Shown piece by piece: positions 61,301-64,000 of a DNA stretch of 64,000 nucleotides. Below the pieces are notes generated by a model. It saw only the letters and a list, made by a program, of their open reading frames with translations, was not told the origin of the DNA and ran no database searches. The stretch is from Patescibacteria group bacterium UBA661 (GTDB lineage: Bacteria; Patescibacteriota; Minisyncoccia; Phycocordibacterales; UBA918). Location of the stretch: NCBI GenBank assembly GCA_002299465.1, contig DBNX01000014.1:43748-107747 (forward strand), given 5' to 3'. The position numbers and the translations under genes are program-made. Each line of letters opens with the position of its first letter. Within the stretch, counting starts at the first letter, position 1.

Positions 61301-61494
61301 GCCTGCGTGCCATCCTGCTCACTTCACTCACCACCATCATTGGTATGATTCCACTCTTAGCTTCAGACCCGATCTGGGTGCCCCTAGCTACCGCCATTAT
61401 TTTTGGTCTGTCGTTCTCGGTAGTGATTACTCTATTTTTAGTACCAATTATTTACCACCGTTGGCCGGGAGTAATCGACAAAACTAAATCGTAG
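58390..61494 (+). CDS. RND-family efflux permease (AcrB-like)
   Basis: A 1034-residue proton-driven RND transporter. First helix about 11-29; two large external loops (about 30-330 and 555-855); helix bundles at about 335-520 and 860-1030. The charged residues of helix 4 lie in ILGIGILVDSGIVMVEGI, where the usual DDAIVVVEN reads DSGIVMVEG, so one of the two helix-4 aspartates is Ser/Gly. This could alter proton coupling. It forms a two-gene unit with the adaptor. Confidence 0.93.
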   Translation: MWDFFLKQNRFTYLLILSLIALGVYSAIVIPKESAPAVEIPVAIITTVLPGASASDVERLVTNELERGLAGTLENVNEISSVSSAGVSMITVEFAAEANLEESIQDLKDRLDTVKTELPSAAEEPTVTEVNFVDQPILNIAISGDLTASEFSVLAKQLTDELEKITGVSRVEVSGVQDNELTVMVSEEALVRHNLSINDIVNGIRAANTSFPIGEIVTNNISYNIVFESSLSTQEAILEIPIAVRGGQPIYVYDVATVSAGLAKATSLSRVSINGAPSESAITVNVFKQSGGDITRVTDAVNERVAELAADGQLLAGLATHVVYDAGEQVASDLTNLLNSGIITVTLVILALILTIGWREGLLAGLAIPLSFTIGFIGLYFSDNTLNFISLFALILGIGILVDSGIVMVEGINKIIRQNPNLSRFKAAHQAVAMYGTPLISGTLTTIAMFVGLFVVSGVTGQFIAGIPFTLIAILLASIFVALAILPLLSSKLLKTNTSNLEARQHQVMTGLENWYRSLLNKVVGNRSLERRFLLIIVAGFFSALSLIPFGFVKVVFFEQSDMPMIFIDVELAEGSRKETTDIAVRQVEEVLYPRTDMIEAYTVTVGAGNAFTGGGQNERLASFTINLHDPRPLTSTEFIAELRTLLPRIPGANITISEPNSGPPVGNPIAVNLYGDDLDTLSAAANTVVALLEANTAVINVTTSAAANNTEFLFALNEAEAILLGLDAGTVSQSLRAAVFGVEATTITTLTDDVPVKVRLDLTDTGVAQLETINHTDLNGLESILLPSRTGQAVPLGTVVETSLREANNTIRHEDLKRVVTVSADLAPGGNVIEINEELTAKLDEQNTLPPGVTFSLGGEAEESNQAFLELFLALVVGIVLMVAVLVLQFNSFRYTLYVLSILPFSLIGILYGLAITGSSLSFPSIMGFIALTGIIVNNSILLIDLMNARRRQQPEMSVSAVVVDASVHRLRAILLTSLTTIIGMIPLLASDPIWVPLATAIIFGLSFSVVITLFLVPIIYHRWPGVIDKTKS

Positions 61495-61502
61495 CAACGA
61501 GA

Positions 61503-62024
61503 CTACGAGGTGGTTTGTTTTCCGGTGTTTCGCTTTTTAAGTTGTTGCATAACAACGTTGATTAGCGTGGTGGCAAATAACAACACACTAATATAAACTA
61601 ACAAAAATGTGGTTGCTGAAAAAACCGCATAGCCAATCCCCGCTAACGCCATACCAAATCCTAACAAATACCAAGTCCCAGCTTGAATAGCGGGACCAAA
61701 CGTACTCGGCATTAAGTGCACAGTCATTAAGTAAGCGTTAACAAAAAGCACCGTAGTCAAAAACAGCTGCGCCAAGATGTCGATGGTGAGAATTTCCCCA
61801 CTGGCGTATTGAATAGACAGCAAACCTAAAGTTGAAACTAAAATCAACACCATCGCGACCCGAAGCACGATGTAAGTCATCCCCATCATTCGCCTTTCCG
61901 TTTGCTCAATCGTGCCATCGGCAATAGCGTTAAAAAAGTTTAAAACCGCCAGCGTCGACGAACCAACTCCGAGCGAAATACTAATGGCTTGAATCACTTG
62001 CAATGCTAACGAAAGATTTTCCAT
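61503..62024 (-). CDS. Four-to-five-helix membrane protein (unknown)
   Basis: A 173-residue membrane protein with helices at about 10-30, 48-70, 80-100, 110-130 and 132-155 and a basic tail (QLKKRNTGKQTTS). Not recognised. It converges on the RND permease gene (8-base gap) and is divergent from the phosphomannomutase gene; a 20-base palindrome lies in the divergent region. Confidence 0.7.
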   Translation of the reverse strand: MENLSLALQVIQAISISLGVGSSTLAVLNFFNAIADGTIEQTERRMMGMTYIVLRVAMVLILVSTLGLLSIQYASGEILTIDILAQLFLTTVLFVNAYLMTVHLMPSTFGPAIQAGTWYLLGFGMALAGIGYAVFSATTFLLVYISVLLFATTLINVVMQQLKKRNTGKQTTS

Positions 62025-62030
62025 AATGTT

Positions 62031-62050
62031 ATACTAACAAACGTTAGTAT
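62031..62050. promoter_or_regulatory. 20-bp palindrome, candidate operator
   Basis: Perfect 8-base arms ATACTAAC / GTTAGTAT with an AAAC centre, in the 62-base region between divergent genes. It overlaps possible -10 boxes on both strands (TATACT on plus, TATAAC on minus). Size and spacing fit a TetR-type dimer site; no regulator gene is in the window. Confidence 0.5.
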
Positions 62051-62086
62051 TTAAAATCAGCATCAATTCACATCCACGAATTTATT

Positions 62087-63436
62087 ATGACCTTCACTCA
62101 CCTCAATACAATTTATAGAGAGTTCGACATTCGCGGTAAATATCCAGAGGAAATTACTGACGATGAGGTGTACAAGATCGCCAGAGCACTCACCTTGCAT
62201 TTTAAGGTAAAGCAAGTGGCTATTGGACACGATATTAGGCCGTCGGCGGAAAATCTAAAATCGGCACTCACAAAAGGTTTTATAGAAAGCGGTGTCGATG
62301 TCATTGACCTTGGTCTGTGTACAACTCCGATGTCATACTATATGTGTGGTAGTACGGAGGTTGATATGACAGTGATGATTACCGCCTCACATATGCCCAG
62401 TGCCTACAATGGGCTGAAAATTACAGTTGAAGATGCTCGTCCAGTCACCAAAGACATCTTGCAAATTATTAAGGAAATTGTCGGTACCCACACTTTTTCG
62501 GAAGAGAGTACACACGGCACCATTACCACTCACGCCCTACAACCCGACTGGATTAAACGCTTCAAAGCTCGCCACGACCTCAGTGGCGCCAACTTAAGTG
62601 TTGTCATCGACCCCGCCAATATGATTGGTATTCTAGAAATCGATACCTTTAAGGCGTTTGCTCCAGATTTAACAGTCCATACAATTTTTGCTGATTACGA
62701 TCACACCTGCCCCAACCACGAAGCCAACCCCATCAAACACGAGGCTCTGGATTCCCTCTGTCAGGAAGTGGTTTGTAAAAAGGCGGATTTGGGAATTGCT
62801 TTTGACGGTGATGCTGATCGAGTCGGTTTTGTGGATGAAACCGGTACTCCGGTACCGAGTGACCTCATCGGCGCTTTAATCGCCCGTGTGATACTCGAAC
62901 AATACCCGCAGGCGGTGATTATCACGGACGTGCGTTCCTCTAATTCATTAGTAACTGAAGTAGAGAGACTGGGCAGCAAAATTATCCGCGAAAAAGTTGG
63001 TCATACCAATATTCGAACTAGAATGCGTTCTGAAAATGCCGTTTTTGGAATTGAACTGTCGGGACATTTCTTTTTCCGAGAAAGTTATTTTTCAGAAGGT
63101 GGTCCCCTACCGGCTTTTTTGATTATGGAATTAATGAAAAAAGAAAAGAAAACTCTCAGCGCTTTAGTTGCTGAGGTAAGAAAATTTCATCATTCCGGAG
63201 AGATTAATTCACACATACTTAAACCCGCCGAGCAAATTTATTCTGAATTACAGAAAGCTTTTCCGGAGATGTCAGCCACTCGCCAAGACGGCTTAACGCT
63301 GACAGCATCAGACTGGTGGTGCAACGTAAGACCATCCGCCAACGACCCCGTGCTACGTCTTAATCTTGAAGCTAACACCAGAGAACAAATGGAAGCTAAA
63401 AAAGAAGCAGTGCTGACTATAATCAGAAGTAAGTAG
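62087..63436 (+). CDS. Phosphomannomutase/phosphoglucomutase
   Basis: A 449-residue alpha-D-phosphohexomutase. The phosphoserine loop reads TASHMPSAYNG (usual form TASHNP..YNG, so Asn is Met here), the metal loop is DGDADR, and the sugar-specificity and phosphate-binding loops IELSGHFFF and the C-terminal VRPSANDPVLRLNLEA are intact. It interconverts hexose 1- and 6-phosphates for surface sugars or glycolysis, and connects with pgi and the ROK kinase. Confidence 0.94.
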   Translation: MTFTHLNTIYREFDIRGKYPEEITDDEVYKIARALTLHFKVKQVAIGHDIRPSAENLKSALTKGFIESGVDVIDLGLCTTPMSYYMCGSTEVDMTVMITASHMPSAYNGLKITVEDARPVTKDILQIIKEIVGTHTFSEESTHGTITTHALQPDWIKRFKARHDLSGANLSVVIDPANMIGILEIDTFKAFAPDLTVHTIFADYDHTCPNHEANPIKHEALDSLCQEVVCKKADLGIAFDGDADRVGFVDETGTPVPSDLIGALIARVILEQYPQAVIITDVRSSNSLVTEVERLGSKIIREKVGHTNIRTRMRSENAVFGIELSGHFFFRESYFSEGGPLPAFLIMELMKKEKKTLSALVAEVRKFHHSGEINSHILKPAEQIYSELQKAFPEMSATRQDGLTLTASDWWCNVRPSANDPVLRLNLEANTREQMEAKKEAVLTIIRSK

Positions 63437-63495
63437 AGTCAGTTATTTATTGCTTGGTGTTTAAGGATTGCCTGAAAAAATTACCGGCAAATTTT

Positions 63496-63524
63496 TTGAC
63501 AAAAACAATCTAGTGTTATATAAA
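63496..63524 (+). promoter_or_regulatory. Strong promoter upstream of the 114-aa gene
   Basis: TTGACA, 17-base spacer, TATAAA on the plus strand; leader about 40 bases. Confidence 0.8.
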
Positions 63525-63533
63525 ATACGCACT

Positions 63534-63547
63534 ACAGAATGTTCTGT
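63534..63547 (+). promoter_or_regulatory. Palindrome just after the promoter, candidate operator
   Basis: ACAGAATGTTCTGT: 6-base arms ACAGAA / TTCTGT around TG, about 10-23 bases downstream of the -10 box, where a bound repressor would block transcription. Confidence 0.45.
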
Positions 63548-63570
63548 GGCGTGTTCTTGAGGAGATGATG

Positions 63571-63915
63571 ATGAATAAGACGGTTCTCATAAAAGACTAC
63601 TCAGTAGCCGGTTACGAGCGTCGCATCATACATGCGAACTGGCGACTTTCTGAAAGTAGCAGCCAAAGTTTTTGGTTGCCGTTGCGGAGAAGTTCTGATA
63701 TTTACTTACAAGAACTAGGTGAGTCCGGTAGACTACTGGTAGAAAACCTTGACCGAATTAATGGTATCCAAGAAGTTCACATCGAGCTCTACTCTTTTGA
63801 AATCGAGGTTGGCAAAGCTTTTGATCTCGAACTTATCTTCCGAAAAGTTATAGAGCTTTTAAAGGCGGTGTACAAAATTGATACTCTGAAAGTTGATCGC
63901 ATCACAGCCAGCTAA
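63571..63915 (+). CDS. Hypothetical protein, 114 aa
   Basis: An unrecognised cytoplasmic protein beginning MNKTVLIKDYSVAGYERRII. Three ATG codons lie in a row at 63565, 63568 and 63571; the GAGGAG site is 6 bases before the third, the same spacing as in two other AGGAG-led genes here, so 63571 is chosen. The second half (LQELGESGRLLVENLDRINGI, then VHIELYSFEIEVGKA) faintly recalls the N-terminal domain of Nfu/NifU scaffolds but lacks cysteines; I would not assign it. A strong promoter, possible operator and terminator make it a tightly controlled single-gene unit. Confidence 0.65.
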   Translation: MNKTVLIKDYSVAGYERRIIHANWRLSESSSQSFWLPLRRSSDIYLQELGESGRLLVENLDRINGIQEVHIELYSFEIEVGKAFDLELIFRKVIELLKAVYKIDTLKVDRITAS

Positions 63916-63943
63916 CTGTTAACTGGCTTCAAGACAAAGAATC

Positions 63944-63970
63944 CGCCGGCTTAAAGAAGCCGGCGTATTT
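63944..63970 (+). terminator. Terminator of the 114-aa gene
   Basis: 9-base GC-rich arms CGCCGGCTT / AAGCCGGCG with an AAAG loop, followed by TATTT. The remaining 30 bases to the window end hold nothing I can call. Confidence 0.82.
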
Positions 63971-64000
63971 AATTCCTAAAGGCACTAGAGTAGCAAATCT

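Overview
The window looks like a piece of chromosome from a Patescibacteria (CPR) bacterium, most likely of the Parcubacteria/Paceibacteria branch. This rests on protein content and not on rRNA: no rRNA or tRNA gene was found. Short membrane-anchored proteins of types I associate with CPR genomes (DUF5671, DUF3467, baseplate-J-like, DUF8128-like, Ada-like zinc-ribbon, SLT-like) are interleaved with compact housekeeping genes. The alanyl-tRNA synthetase is short, bL36 is a zinc-less form, and almost no biosynthetic genes are seen. The genetic code is standard: TGA is used as a stop, for example in the ATGA overlaps.

Layout. 1-5.3 kb: tail of a SIMPL protein, an SDR reductase, murI with an EVE protein, a frameshifted lytic transglycosylase-like gene and a striking 33-residue-repeat protein resembling eukaryotic mTERF. 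5.4-12.8 kb: EamA transporter, ROK kinase-pgi pair, LOG protein, DnaQ-like exonuclease, BrkB membrane protein, bL27, cyclophilin and bL9. 12.8-21.5 kb: C-terminal processing protease, cysS, dnaB-recR, bL21, trpS, and a sensor kinase coupled to a ten-cysteine membrane protein. 21.6-27.8 kb: a speD + PurD-like ATP-grasp operon and the grpE-dnaK-dnaJ chaperone operon. 27.8-31.9 kb: infA-rpmJ-rpsM-rpsK-rpsD-rpoA-rplQ-rplM-rpsI. 31.9-50 kb: a baseplate-J-like/actin-fold pair, alaS, pepF, HD protein, MGMT plus Cas4-like nuclease, ATP-cone nuclease coupled to mnmA, MltG, a DUF8128-like protein, a sigma4-HARE regulator, leuS and DUF5671. 50-64 kb: ychF, L,D-transpeptidase, SppA, a second MltG, TspO, a lipoprotein, an oxidoreductase, an RND adaptor-permease pair, phosphomannomutase and a small unknown protein.

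Two styles of gene start stand out. Many first genes of transcription units have a sigma70 -10 box ending only 6-12 bases before the start codon, so their mRNAs should be leaderless or nearly so. A second set, mostly accessory genes of unknown function, has leaders of roughly 25-45 bases and a strong AGGAG-type ribosome binding site. Promoter geometry also decided several start codons (the cases are given in the entries).

The best candidates for undescribed biology are the mTERF-like repeat protein, the SpeD/ATP-grasp pair, the leaderless promoter architecture, the ATP-cone nuclease, the sigma4-HARE regulator, and the sensor kinase with its cysteine-rich partner.
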